From positions 512,554,224 through 512,618,223 of the forward strand of contig NC_092872.1 in the NCBI RefSeq assembly GCF_028372415.1: a DNA stretch of 64,000 bases, written 5' to 3'. Below, piece by piece: positions 43,675-55,700 of the stretch. Origin of the DNA: Notamacropus eugenii (lineage: Eukaryota > Chordata > Mammalia > Diprotodontia > Macropodidae). A program made the translations under genes and the position numbers. The stretch's first letter is position 1. Each line of letters begins with the position of its first letter. The notes under the pieces are model-generated. The model was not told the origin of the DNA and searched no databases. It saw only the letters and a program-made list of their open reading frames with translations.

Positions 43675-44763
43675 ATGCCAAGAAAAGGGAAAAGAAATAA
43701 AACTATTGAAGGGTATTTTAGTGGAGAAAAGACACTTCCTCCCTTCCTTTCTGATGGGGAGGAACAATGCTTGCCATCAGGCAAAGACACAGAAATCGAG
43801 GATTCTGTGTCCCAGCCCACCCAATGGGCTCGGGCCATGGAAGAGTTCAAGAGGAATTTTGAAAATCAAGTTAGAGAGGTGGAGGAAAGACTGGGAAGAG
43901 AAATGAGAGGGATGAGGGAGAAGCATGAAAAGCAGATCAGCTCCCTGCTAAAGGAGAATCAAAAAAATCTTGAAGAAATTGGCACCTTGAGAACTAGCCT
44001 AACTCAGCTGGCAAGGGAGGTGCAAGGGGCCAATGAGGAGAAGAATGCTTTCAAAAGCAGAATTAACCAAATGGAAAAGGAGATTCAAAAGCTCACTGAA
44101 GAAAATAGATCTTTCAAATCTGGAATGGTACGGATGGACGCTAAGGACTTTTCGAGAAAGACACATATCTCAGAACATACCGCGCAGATTCGAAAAATGG
44201 AAGATAATGTGAAATATCTTATTGGAAAAACAACTGACCTGGAAAATAGAATCAGGAGAGACAATGTAAAAATTCTGGGACTACCTGAAAACCATGATCA
44301 AAAGAAGAGCCTAGACATCATCTTCCATGAAATTATCAAGGAAAACTGCCCTGAGATTCTAGAACCAGAAGGCAAAATAAATATTCAAGGAATCCGCAGA
44401 ACACCGCATGAAAGAGATCCAAAAAGAGAAACTCCTAGGAGCATTGTGGCCAAAATCCAGAATTCCCAGGTGAAAGAGAAAATATTGCAAGCAGCTAGAA
44501 AGAAACAATTCAAGTATTGTGGAAATACAATCAGGATAGCACAAGATCTGGCACCCTCTACATTGAGGGATAGAAGGGAATGGAATAGGATATTCCAGAA
44601 GTCAAAGGAACTAGGACTGAAGCCAAGAATCACCTACCCAGCAAAACTGAGTATAATACTTCAGGAGAAAAAATGGTCTTTCAATGAAATAGAGGACTTT
44701 CAAATTTTCCTGATGAAAAGACCAGAGCTGGAAAGAAAATTTGACTTTCTAACACAAGAATGA
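43675..44763 (+). CDS. HAL1 ORF1p, intact L1-type ORF1 protein
   Basis: Encodes a 362-residue L1 ORF1-type nucleic-acid-binding protein, which in L1 forms trimers that coat the RNA and act as chaperone during retrotransposition. The start MPRKGKRNKTIEGYF is chosen because the related copy at 56389 begins the same way; the open frame runs 31 codons further upstream to 43582 without clear family support. Residues about 54-190 are heptad-rich and likely coiled coil; the RRM-like domain begins at RRDNVKILGLPE (194-205) and runs to about 280; the C-terminal domain includes YCGNTIRIAQDL and LKPRITYPAKLSI (315-327). There is no downstream ORF2. It is a transposon protein, not a host gene. Confidence 0.9.
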   Translation: MPRKGKRNKTIEGYFSGEKTLPPFLSDGEEQCLPSGKDTEIEDSVSQPTQWARAMEEFKRNFENQVREVEERLGREMRGMREKHEKQISSLLKENQKNLEEIGTLRTSLTQLAREVQGANEEKNAFKSRINQMEKEIQKLTEENRSFKSGMVRMDAKDFSRKTHISEHTAQIRKMEDNVKYLIGKTTDLENRIRRDNVKILGLPENHDQKKSLDIIFHEIIKENCPEILEPEGKINIQGIRRTPHERDPKRETPRSIVAKIQNSQVKEKILQAARKKQFKYCGNTIRIAQDLAPSTLRDRREWNRIFQKSKELGLKPRITYPAKLSIILQEKKWSFNEIEDFQIFLMKRPELERKFDFLTQE

Positions 44764-45236
44764 AGAAGAACCATGAAAAGGTGAACAGCAAAGAGAAGTC
44801 ATAAGGGACTTACTAAAGTTGAACTGTTTACATTCCTACATGGAAAGACAATATTTGTAACTCTTGAAACATTTCAGTATCTGGGTACTGGGTGGGAGTA
44901 CACACACACACACATGCACACACGCACACATACATAGAGACAGAGTGTACAGAGTGAATTGAAGAGGATGGGATCATATCTTAAAAAAAAAAAATGAAAT
45001 CAAGCAGTGAGAGAGAAATATTGGGAGGAGAAAGGGAGAAGTTATATGGGGCAAATTATCTCTCATAAAAGAGGCAAGCAAAAGACCTATTAGTGGTGAG
45101 ATAAAGAGGGGAGGCAAGAGAAAAACATGAGGTCTACTCTCATCACATTCCACTAAAGGAAAGAATATAATGCACACTCATTTTGATAGGAAAACCTATC
45201 TCATAATACAGGAGAGTGGGGGACAGGGGCACAAGC

Positions 45237-45251
45237 GGGGGGGGGGGGGGA
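45237..45251 (+). repeat. G run in the HAL1 3' region
   Basis: About fourteen consecutive G within a strongly G-rich 3' region, so G-quadruplex formation is plausible. A shorter G run lies near 45673. Confidence 0.8.
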
Positions 45252-45764
45252 AGGATGGAGGGGAGGGCATGGGGAGGAAAATGCAATACGAGGTCGACAC
45301 TCATGGGGAGGGAAAGGACCATAAGAAAATAGAAGTAAAGGGGGACAGGATAGGATGGAGGGAAATATAGTTAGTCCTACACAACTCAACTAGTATGGAA
45401 ATCATTTGCAAAACTAAACAGATATGGCCTATATTGAATTGCCTGTCTTCCAAGGGGAAGGGGTGGAGAGGGAGGGAGCTAAAGAAGTTGGAACTCAAAG
45501 TGTTAGGACCAAATGTAATGTTCTTACCACTGGGTAACAAGAAATACAGGTTAAGGGGTCAAGAAAGCTATCTGGCCCTACAGGACAAAAGAGAAGATGG
45601 AGACAAGGGCAGGGAGGGAGGATAGAGGAGAGAGCAGATAGGTCACAGGGGCAATCAGAAAGCTCGGGTTTGGGGGGGGGGGATAAAAGGGGAGAAAATT
45701 TGTAACCCAAAATTGTGTGAAAATAAATGTTAAAAGTTAAATAAAAAAAAAAAGAATATTCTGG

Positions 45765-46210
45765 TGAGATCATAAATCCATTGGATTATTAAAATAGCAC
45801 TAGGTAGTTTTCATATCTACACAAGATAAAGGAAATGGACTTAAATTGCATCAAACATTGGTTAGTTAGTTCATACCATGCTGATAAATAGGTTTCCAAA
45901 GGACTAAGCCTTGATTTAACTGCCAAAGGATCAAGGAAAGGAGAAAAGGTTTTTCCTCCTCTTTCACGGATATCAATCCTCCATAGCCTACTGATATATT
46001 CTAATATGGGAAGAATGGATGTTTTCCTTAAGAATCCTAGTGTCTTTCAAGAGTAACAAAATGAAGTTAAACACCCACCCACATGCACACTCCTCCATCC
46101 TCTCCCCCCCTCCACACACACATAAAATATATATTTGGTCTGCTTTGTTGGTTATTTAAAAGGAAAAAAGGGGAAAGGAAAAGGAATACGATATGAAATA
46201 AAATAAGGAA
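45765..46210. other. Unassigned sequence between HAL1 copies
   Basis: No gene. Short CA-rich patch near 46070-46120. Confidence 0.45.
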
Positions 46211-46212
46211 GC

Positions 46213-49025
46213 TGGGGGGGGGGGGGGGGCAGAGTCAAGATGCCAGAGTAGAAGGATGGACTTGTAGAAGCTCTCCCCCATAGCCCATAAAATACCTGTA
46301 AAAAACAACTCTAAACAAATTCTGGAGAAGCCACAAAGCAACAGAGTGAAAGAGATTTCCAGCCCAAGACAGCCTGGAAGACTGACAGGAAAGGTCTATC
46401 ACACGGGGCTCAGAGCAGAGTGCAGTCCAGACTTGGCCACTCAGCTTGGCAGGGACAGGACTGGAGCAGACTTCAAGGCACAGAATCCTGAGTAACAGCT
46501 TCAGTTCCCAGATTGCTCAACCTACAAACACCAAAGACAGCTTCAAAGGTCAGTGAGAAAGCTCTTTCACCTGGTTGAGAAGGGAACATGGTCTGGACCT
46601 GCCAGCTGCAGCCACTTCAGTGACAGCATCCATTTTTGGAGCCCTCGGCCTAAAGACCCTGGGGGAATCGAGCAGCTTATCTGGGTCTCAGCACCGAATG
46701 GTGGTCCTGGGGTGAGAAGAAGCACTGGAATGGTGGAGCTGGAGGCAGTTGTGGAGGTGGAACCCTACTTGCAGATCCAGGGCAGAAAAGCTTGTGGTTG
46801 CTCCCAGACCAGTGTGCATGCCAGGAGAGGAGTAAACTCCTCTCCCTTGACTGTGCCACCTTGGAGGAACTGAGAACTTACAGGTCCCCAGAATATAGCC
46901 TACTCTTGACAAAGGACTCAAAAGTCAAGTAACTGTTTGGGTAAATGCCCAAAAAAAGGGGGAAAAATAAGATTATAAAAGGCTGCTTTCTTGGTGAACA
47001 GATATTTTCTTCCATCCTTTCTGATGAGGAAGGACAGTGCATGCCATCAGAGGAAGACCTAAAAGTCAAAGCTTTTGCATCCAGAACCTCCAAAAAAATA
47101 TGCAATGTTCTCAGGCCATAGAGGAGCTTAAAAAGGATTTTGAAAATCAAGTAAGAGAGGTGGAGGAAAAATTGAGAAGAAAAATAAGAATGATGCAAGA
47201 AAATCATGAAAAGCAAGTCAAAAGTTTGCTAAAGGAGACCCAAAAAAATACTAAAGATAGTAACACATTTAAAAATAGAGTAACTCAAATGGCAAAAGAG
47301 GTCTAAAAAGCCAGTGAGGAGAAGAATGCTTTAAAAAGCAGAATTAGCCAAATGGAAAAGGAGGTTCAAAAGCTCATTGAAGAAAATAGTTCTTTAAAAA
47401 TTAGAATGGAGCAGATAGAAGCTAATGACATTATGAGAAATCAAGAAATTACAAAACAAAACCAAAAGAATGAAAAATAGAAGATAATGTGAAATATCTC
47501 ACTGGAAAAACAACTGACCTGGAAAATAGATCCAGGAGAGATAATCTAAAAATTATGGGACTCCCTGAAAGCCATGATCAAAAAAAGAGCCTAGACATCC
47601 CCTTTCATGAAATTGTCAAGGAAAACTGCCCTGGTATTCTAGAACCAGAGGGCAAAGTAAATTTTGAAAGAATCCACAGATCACCTCCTGAAAGAGATCT
47701 GCAAAGAGAAACTCCTAGGAATATTGTAGCCAAATTCCAGAGTTCCCAGGTCAAGGAGAAAATATTGCAAGCAGAAATAATTCCAGTATTATGGAAATAC
47801 AATCAGGATAACACAAAATCTAGCAGCTTCTACATTAAGGAATCACAAGACTTGGAATATGATATTCCAGAAGTCAAAGGAACTAAGATTAAACCAAAAA
47901 TCACCCACCCAGAAAAACTGAGTATAATACTTAAGGAGAAAAAAAATGGTTATTCAATGAAATAGAGGATTTTCAAGCATTCTTGATGAAAATACCAGAA
48001 CTGAATAGAAAATTTGACTTTCAAACACAAGAATCAAGCAAAGCATGTAAAGGTAAACAGGAAGGAGAAATCATAAGGGACTTACTGAAGTTGAACTGTT
48101 TACATTCCTACACGGAAAGATAATATCTATAACTCTTGAAACTTTTCTCAGTATTTGGGTAATTGGAGGGATTGTACATATATATATAGACAGAGGGCAC
48201 AAGGTGAGTTGAATAGGAAGGGATGATATCTAAAAAATAAAATTAAGGGGTGAGAGAGGAATATATTGGGAAGAGAATGGGAAAAATGGAATGGGACAAA
48301 ATATCTCTCATAAAAGAGGCAAGAAAAAGCTTTTTCAATGTGGGGGATAGGGAGCAGATGAGAGGGAAAAAATGAAACTTATCTCATCACATTTGTCTTA
48401 AGGAGGGAATAACATATACACTCAATTTGGTATGAAAATCTATCTTACGCTACAGGCAAGTAGAGGAGAAGGGGAGAAGTGGGGTGGGGGAAATGATAGA
48501 AGGGAGGGCAAATGGGAGGAGGGAGTAATTAGAAGTAAATACTTTGGGGGAGGGACAAAGGAGAGAATAGAATAAATGGGGGTCAGGATAAGATCGAGGG
48601 AAGTATAGTTAATCTTACACAACATGAGTATTATGAAAGTCTTCTGAAAAACTACACATATGTAGCCTATATTGAATTGCCTGCCTTCTCAATGGGGATG
48701 GGTGGAGAGGGAGGAAGGGAGAGAAGTTGAAACTCGAAGTTTTAGGGACAAATGTTGAGAATTGTTTTTGCATGAAACTGAGAAATAATAAATACAGATA
48801 ATGGGGTATAGAAATCTCTCTTGCCCTACAAGAAAAGAGAGAAGATGGGGATAAGGGAAGGGAGTGGTATGATAGAAGGGAGGGCAGATTGGGGGAACGG
48901 GTAATCAGAATGCATGGTGTTTTGCAGGGGGAGGGGAGAGATGGGGAGAAAATTTGGAACTCAAAATTTTGTGGAAATGAATGTTGAAAACTAAACATAA
49001 ATAAATAAACATAAAAATTTTTTTA
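46213..49025 (+). mobile_element. HAL1 element, older copy
   Basis: Starts after a G run with GCAGAGTCAAGATGCCAGAG, has a 5' region unlike the first copy in detail, a broken ORF1 (46945-48035), the same G-rich 3' region, and an A/T-rich tail near 49010. No ORF2. Target duplications are not evident, which with the ORF decay suggests greater age than the copy at 42824. Confidence 0.85.
46945..48035 (+). pseudogene. Broken HAL1 ORF1
   Basis: Alignable to the intact ORF1 throughout. Open pieces are 47037-47306 (89 codons, coiled-coil part) and 47489-47965 (158 codons, RRM and part of the C-terminal domain). In-frame stops and frameshifts separate them, for example a TAA-type stop where VQ becomes a stop near 47304 and a stop near 47478. 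Confidence 0.85.
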
Positions 49026-49034
49026 AAAAGAACC

Positions 49035-49190
49035 ACAGGAGTGCTGTTATTGTCTCCATTTTAGATGAGGAAACTGAGGCAGATAGAGGTTAAATGACTT
49101 GCCCAATATCACAGAACTAGCAAGTGTCTCAGACCAGATTTGAACTGAGGTCTTCCAAATTCCAGGTACAGTATTCTATTCTAGAACCAC
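49035..49190 (-). mobile_element. THER1/MIR SINE
   Basis: Inverted core: CATTTTAGATGAGGAAACTG, AGATTTGAACTGAGGTCTTC. Confidence 0.7.
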
Positions 49191-49394
49191 TTAGCTAAAG
49201 GCAATACCCTCCTTTAGCTGCTTCCTTTCAGTGAAGAGTGAGAATGGATTCAGGAAAGTCAGTTAGGACTGAATTATTTGCCAAAATTGTTATCTGCTGC
49301 CAAGGCTATAAAGACAAGTTTTGACTTTCAATTCAGCTCTAATTTCTAATGTTTCTTAAATTCCTCCTGTTTGCTAAACTCTATTGTTCTTGCT

Positions 49395-49630
49395 GTTCAG
49401 TTGTGTCGCACTCTTTTTGACCCCATTTAGGGTTTCCTTGGCAAAGATACTAGAGAGGTTTGTCATTCCATTCTTCAGCTCATTTTACAGATGAGGAAAC
49501 TAAGGCAAACAGGGTTAAGTGACTTGTCCGAGTTCACCCAGCTAGTGTTTGAGGCCTAATTTAAACTCAGGTCTACCTAATTGCAGGCCTAGCACTCTAT
49601 CCACTTCAGCACCTAACTGCCCCAAACTGA
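49395..49630 (-). mobile_element. MAR1/WSINE-type SINE
   Basis: Inverted full-length copy: GTTCAGTTGTGTCGCACTCT, GGGTTAAGTGACTTGTCCGA, CACTCTATCCACTTCAGCAC. Confidence 0.85.
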
Positions 49631-49944
49631 ATCCTAGTTTCTTTGAAACATACAATTAAATAGCAGTACCTCCCTCAAGGAATTCGAAATATGGGAGCTA
49701 GCTTCCTACAAAAACAGCACATTTTTTTTGGACATATTCAGTGCTGAAATTTGTTCCATGTTTATAATGGTTTTCTCTTTCTTTATTGGCTTGGGGAAAG
49801 GGGAGAAGAAAAGAAGGTGAGAAAGGAGAAAAAGCTGATTTTCACTGATTGTAAAAAAACAAAATATTTTTTTTCAAAAATCTAATGCTTAACATTACAA
49901 AATGAGGTTGTAAAAAATGTTGACTTTTCCACTTCAAAAATTCT

Positions 49945-50210
49945 ACTTTCCAGCCAAACTAGATTATTTGCTGTATACTATCTTGTGCCTCCATTCCTTT
50001 TACCATTACCAGAACATACTCCTTTCTCACTTCCTCACTTTTGAATCTTTAGCCCTCTTCAAGTATCACCTCCTACAAAGGCTTGACATGATTCCTAATT
50101 ATTAGTGCTGTCAACCAGAAAAATTACTTTGTATAATTTTAGCAATTACTTGTCTGTGTTTCTCCAACCTCTCCTCCAAATAAAGTATAAATTCCTTGAG
50201 GACAAAAAAA
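49945..50210 (+). mobile_element. L2 3' end
   Basis: CCAGCCAAACTAGATTATTT and ATAAATTCCTTGAGGACAAA with the L2 block order. Confidence 0.65.
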
Positions 50211-51480
50211 AAATAAGGAAGCAGGGGGAGAACCTTATTATTTCACATAAATGGGGTGCATGAGAAAAACATACCCATGGAGAAAGGGATGAAGGACATA
50301 GATCTCTCATTATCTTACTTTTATCTCAACTGGATAAAAGAATTGAATGAAGGCACACTCACAATAGTATTTGCGCATGCGTGCATGCACACACACAGAC
50401 ACACACACTGTTTTGATATAGAATTATATTGAAATCAATAGGAAAACATGATGATAGGGAAAAAAGTATAAGAAGGAAAATAGAAGTCGGGAGAGAATAG
50501 TCACTAATAAAACAGGCTTAAGCTTTAGAATGTGTAAAAGATGAATTGAACTTATGTTTCTACAGAAAATGTGTAATATCTGTAATACCAGTGATAATCA
50601 TTTATTATCATTTGTGAACCCTCCATAAGGGGCAGAACCTGAACAGATCAACAAGAAGAAGAGCCTGGACCTAATGGTTTCTTTATTCTTTGTTCCCTGA
50701 GTAAATTCAGAGACTACCTTCCTATTTCTACAAAGCCAGATGGAACTGACTTAAGATAACCATTAAGGACCCTTAACCTGAAACACTATCTTGAATAATG
50801 AGGCTTTTTCTGCATCTTAATATTTTGTGGATATATACTATGTTATGGCATGTTAACGGTAAAGAAAACACAGATATCCTGGGTCATAATTTCAATTGAT
50901 ACTTTGTCAACTCTTTTATTATATTTACCTCCTATTCAATTAAAATATCACTTAGCCTGTTTGCCTCTTTTACCAAACCTTCAGTCAACACCAGAAAGAT
51001 TGTACATCAATTAAGGGAATTCCTTTAAAAGAATTTATAACGTCATTTTATAAAGAAAATGAGGAATGTGGCAGTAGTGCAGACCCAAGTGGGGAGAGGG
51101 TTAGTGAACCCTGGAATATTGGCCTATGGAAGGCAAGCTGGGAATCTGAATTAAAAGCAGGGTATATAAATCTTGCATTTGTCTGAAGCAAGTGTAGTAG
51201 TCCATTAGGAACTACTCATTCATTCAGAATAGAATATAAAAATTAATAAAATCTTTCCTGACTTCACAACAGATGTTATCCTTTTTAAAGTGAGTATGTT
51301 TCTAATAGAAGGTTTACTAGAAAGTAATAAAAAGTGAAAGAAAAATAAGAAACAGAGATCAAGGTCTAGGCTTGGTGAAGAAAGGAGGAACAGAGAGTAG
51401 GAACATACCACTTTAATTATTTATCATCTTGAATAACTAAACTGCAAAGAAATAGACCTCTCCTTAGTATTGGTAAATAG
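50211..51480. other. Unassigned intergenic sequence
   Basis: About 1.25 kb with no gene and no repeat I can name. A (CA)n patch lies near 50385-50410. Confidence 0.4.
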
Positions 51481-52440
51481 TATTATTTAAAACCAAAAAT
51501 ATGTAATAGAGAAACACTAGAAGCCTCCTTTATAGGAATAGAATAAAACAAAGATGTTCATTGTCATCATTGGTATTTGATATAGTTCTAGCAGTAAGAG
51601 CCATAGTTATAAAACAAGAAAAATAATTTGAGGGAATCAGCAGAAGTAAAGAAGAAACAAAATTATTACTTTTTGCAGATGATATAATGGCTTACTTAGG
51701 GAACTCTAGAAATTCAAATAAAAATTAGTTGAAATAGTGACATCACAATAATGTATTATTGATGGAGATATGAATTGGTCCAATCATTGTTGAATACAAT
51801 TTGGAACTATACTCAGAAAGACACTAAACCATGCATATTCTTTTACATAATGATACTACTAGTATATGTGTATCCCAAAGAGATCAAAGACAAAGAGAAA
51901 GATCCACTTGTACAATAATATTTATAATATGATTGCACCAAAGAACTGAAAACTACGTAATTGCCCATCAGGTGAAGAATGACTGAGAAAATTATGGCAT
52001 ATGAATACAATGATGAAAGGCATGGATTCAGAGAAACGCTGAAAGAATTGTATGAACTGATGAAGAGTGGAGTGAGTAGAGCTAAAATAACATACAATCA
52101 ACACAATATTATAAATGAGGATAACTTTGAAAGACTTAAGACTTCTGATCAATGCAATAACCAAAAAAGTCAATGATGAAGCATGCCTGCCACCTCTTGG
52201 TAGAAAAGTGGATAGACTATGAATTAGAACAAGATATACATTTTCAGACAAAACCAATATAAGACAAATTTGTTTTGTTTCACTGTACTTATTAGTTACA
52301 ATAGAAGACTTTTTTGGGGGAAAAGAGAGAATTTCCAGAGGGAGCATGGTAGGTAGAGATAGCGGTGCAAAAAAAAAAAAAAAAAAAGGAAAAAAACACA
52401 AATAAAATATTTTAAAATATGCAAAAGAACAAAAAAAAGT
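51480..52440 (+). mobile_element. L1 LINE remnant: ORF2 piece joined to 3' region
   Basis: LFADDIM (RT catalytic loop) is encoded at about 51666-51690. After about 51720 the text jumps to the L1 3' part (ATTGATGGAGATATGAATTG, GAATGACTGAGAAAATTATG) and ends in A-rich sequence near 52370-52435. An internal deletion removed the C-terminal part of ORF2. Confidence 0.8.
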
Positions 52441-52649
52441 TCAGAAGGGGGCATAGAAAAGCAGAGTAATGTAGGTACTTCCACATCAGATTTTCATATA
52501 TATTATATGGAGACATATGTATATTTTTTAAATAAGTTATATAAAAGATACAATTTCATATATAATCCTCTTTTGGTCTTTGTAAATGGAAATGTTCATG
52601 TTTAGGATAATTACATAGTTTTTAATAAAACATTTTAAAAAATAAAACA

Positions 52650-52820
52650 AAAGAGAGGCAGCTAGATGTTACAGCGGATAGAGCACTGACATTGGAATAA
52701 GGAAGACCTACATCCAAATCCAGCTTCAGATATGTGCTAGCAGTATGACCTTGGGCAAATCACTTAACTCCAATTGCCTCTCCCCCCAAAAAATTAAATA
52801 AAAGAAATTTAAAAAATAAC
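52650..52820 (+). mobile_element. MAR1-type SINE, short form
   Basis: GAGGCAGCTAGATGTTACAG, AAATCACTTAACTCCAATTG, then an A-rich tail. Confidence 0.8.
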
Positions 52821-52994
52821 TGCAGGGAAAAATAAAGGTAGAATCTAGTTTATGTCTGAGAGAAAACTGATAATATGATTTTTTACCAGTGAAATGCACT
52901 ATGAAGTGTTTGAGCTCATAATTATGGGTCTAATACAGTCCTATCACTTTCCAGTTTCTCAGAGAAGTTAGAATTTCATTCACCTCCTTTGTTA

Positions 52995-53215
52995 TTGTTC
53001 AATTGTGTCCAATTCATGTTTTCTTGACAGAGATACAGTGGTGGTTTGCCATTCTCTTCTCCAGCTCATTTTACAGATGAGGAAAACTGAAATAAACAGG
53101 GTTAAGTTACTTGTCCAGGTCACACAGCTAGTAAGTGGCTGAGGTGGGATTTAAATTTGTCTTACTGGCTCCAGGCCCTTCACTTTATCCATTGTATCAC
53201 TTATCTTCCCCAATC
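52995..53215 (-). mobile_element. MAR1/WSINE-type SINE
   Basis: Inverted: TTGTTCAATTGTGTCCAATT, GTTTGCCATTCTCTTCTCCA, AGGGTTAAGTTACTTGTCCA, TTATCCATTGTATCACTT. Confidence 0.85.
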
Positions 53216-54065
53216 GCTGTTATGGCTTTTTTATTATTCATCATAATAGCCATGTACAAACTTCTCAATTAGCCCATTTTACATTTTCATTGTATTTGTC
53301 TGCTTTTAACCATAAAGACAATTAGAAATTTTCAGGGTGGAGCCAAGATGGCAGAGTAGAAGGACAACTTGCTCTAGCTCTCCCCCCATAGCCCATAAAA
53401 TACCTGTAAAAAAATGACTGTAAACAAATTCTAGAGCAGCAGAAGTCACAAAATGATAGAGTGAAACAGATTTCCAGCCCAAGACAGCCTATTGCACTGG
53501 CTCAGAGCACAGATGGCACAGACAGGACTGGAGCAGACTTCAGGGTACAGAATCACAGGCAGCTGCTGTGGTTCCCAGATTTCTCAATCCACAAATGCCA
53601 AAGACAGCTTCAAAGATCAGTAAGAAAGCTCTTTCACCTGGGTGAGAGGGGAGCACAGTCCCCTGGCCCCAGGGCACTGGCAGCCACTGCAGCAGCATCA
53701 TCGACTTTTGGAACCCTTGGCCTAAAGATACTGGAGGAATCAAGTGGCTGATCTGGGTCTCAGTACTGAGTAGAAGTCCAGGGATTAGGAGGAGTGCTGG
53801 CATGGCAGAGCTGGTGGAAGCTGTAGAGAGGGAATACTACTTGCAGTCTGGGGGAAGAAAAGAGTGCTTTTCGCTGCTCACAGACCAGAGTGCAGGCCAG
53901 GAGAGGAGTAAACTCCTCTACCTTGATTATGCCACCTTGGAGGAACTGAGAACTTATAGGTCCCTACAGATATCTCAGAGAACAGCTGCACAAAATCTCT
54001 GAAACCTGGGGTAGTATACCCTCCACTTGACAAAGGACACAATAGTCAAGTAACTGGCTAAGAAA

Positions 54066-55154
54066 ATGCCCAAAATGGGGGGAAAAATGAAACTATAGAA
54101 TGTTACTCTCTTGGTGAAAAGATTTTTTCCCTCTTTTCAGATGAGGAAGAGCAAAGCATACAACCAGAAGAAGACAGCAAGGTCAAGGCTTCTGTATCCA
54201 AAGCCTTCAAAAAAACTTGCAATGGTCTCAGGCTGTGGAAGAGTTCAAAAGGGATTTTGAAAACTGAGTAAGAGAGGTGGAGGAAAAATTGGGAAGAGAA
54301 ATGAAGCAACACAAGAAAACTGTGAAAAGAGAGTCAATAGCTTGCTAAAGGAGACCCAAAAAAATGCTGAAGAAAATAACACCTTTAAAAATAGACTAAC
54401 CCAAATGGCAAAAGAGGTCCAAAAAGCCTATAACAAAAAGAATGTCTTAGAAAAAAAGAATTTGCCAAATGGAAAAGGAGGTTCAGAAGCTCACTGAAGA
54501 AAACAGTTCTTTAAAAATTAGAATGGAGCAGATGAAAGCCAATGCTTTTATGAGAAACCAAGAAATTATAAAACAAAAACCCAAAAGAATGAAAAAATAG
54601 AAGATAATGTGAAACATCTCATTGGAAAAACAACTGACCTGGAAAATTGATCCAGGAAAGATACTTTAAAAATTATTAGTCTACCTGAAAACCATGATTA
54701 AAAAAGAGCCTAGACATCATCTTCCAAAAAATTATCAAGGAAAACTGCTTTGATATTCTTGAACCAGAGGGTAAAATATCACTTCCTGAAAGAGGTCCTA
54801 AAAGGAAAACTCCTAAGAATATTGTAGCCAAATTATAGAGTTGCCAGATCAAGGAGAAAATATTACAAGCAGCCAGAAAGAAACAATTCAAGTATTATAG
54901 AAATACAATCAGGATAACACAGGATTTAGCAACTTCTACACTAAAGAGATTGAAGGGCTTAGAATATGATATTCCAAAGGTCAAAGGAGATAAGATTAAA
55001 ACCAAGAATCACCTATGCAGCAAAACTGAGTATAAATCTTCAGGGAAAAAAATGGAATTTCAAAGAAATGGAAGGTTTCCAAGCATTCTTCTTGAAAAGA
55101 CAAGAACTGAATAGAAAATTTGACTTTCAAATACAAGAATCAAGAGAAACATGA
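54066..55154 (+). pseudogene. Broken HAL1 ORF1
   Basis: Aligns with the intact ORF1 but has many stops and frameshifts; the best open piece is the C-terminal 62 codons at 54966-55154. Confidence 0.8.
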
Positions 55155-55287
55155 AAAGGTAAACTGGTAAGAGAAGCCTTAAGGAACTCATTAAAGTTGA
55201 ACTGTTTACATCTATCTCTACAAGAAAAGATGCTATTTGTAACTCATGATAACCTTTTTCAATATTAGGGTAGTTAGATGGATTATA

Positions 55288-55440
55288 TGTGTGTGTGTGT
55301 GTGTGTGTATATATATAGATATAGATATAGATATAGATATAGATATAGATATAGATATAGATATATATACATATATATGTAGGTATCTATGGGTACGTAT
55401 GTATGTGTATATTATATATGTATAGATATGTATATGTACA
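55288..55440. repeat. (TG)n and (ATAGAT)n microsatellite
   Basis: (TG)n at about 55288-55308, then a hexamer ATAGAT repeated about nine times, then TATATG/TATGTA blocks, inside the HAL1 3' region, where the other copies have (CA)n or (TA)n. Confidence 0.9.
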
Positions 55441-55700
55441 TGGGTGTATGAGTGTATATCTATACATAGATAGAGGGCACAGGGTTGAATATAAAGGGAG
55501 AATACCTAAAAATTAAAATTTACTGTTGAGTGTAATGTATTAGAAGTAAGAGAAAAGGAGAGGAAGAATGCAGCAAATCATTTCACATAAAAAAGGCAAG
55601 AAAGAGCTTTTACAATTGAGATGAAGAGTGGAGAGATGAAAGGAAATAAGTTAGCCTTACTCTCATGAGATTTGACTTAAGGAAGGAATAACACACACTC

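Larger units (their letters stand above)
42824..45751 (+). mobile_element. HAL1 element, full length with perfect target duplications
   Basis: A 2,928-bp L1-derived element: a 5' region starting near GAGGTGGAGCCAAGATGGCG, a GC-rich leader, intact ORF1 (43675-44763), then about 1 kb of G-rich 3' region ending in AATAAA and a poly(A) tail. No ORF2 or RT sequence lies between ORF1 and the tail. AAGAATATTCTGG flanks it on both sides (42811-42823 and 45752-45764). The inferred nick context (TTCTT/AG on the bottom strand) suits an L1 endonuclease. The perfect duplications and open ORF1 point to a recent insertion, mobilised by an autonomous L1 in trans. Confidence 0.9.

Noticed and set aside
51922-52484. 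159- and 62-codon minus-strand frames
   Set aside because: They are antisense to the L1 3' region and its A-rich tail; the Phe/Leu runs come from the poly(A).
55310-55370. Regular hexamer repeats that could suggest a CRISPR-like array
   Set aside because: The repeats are contiguous, with no unique spacers; a plain microsatellite in a vertebrate genome.
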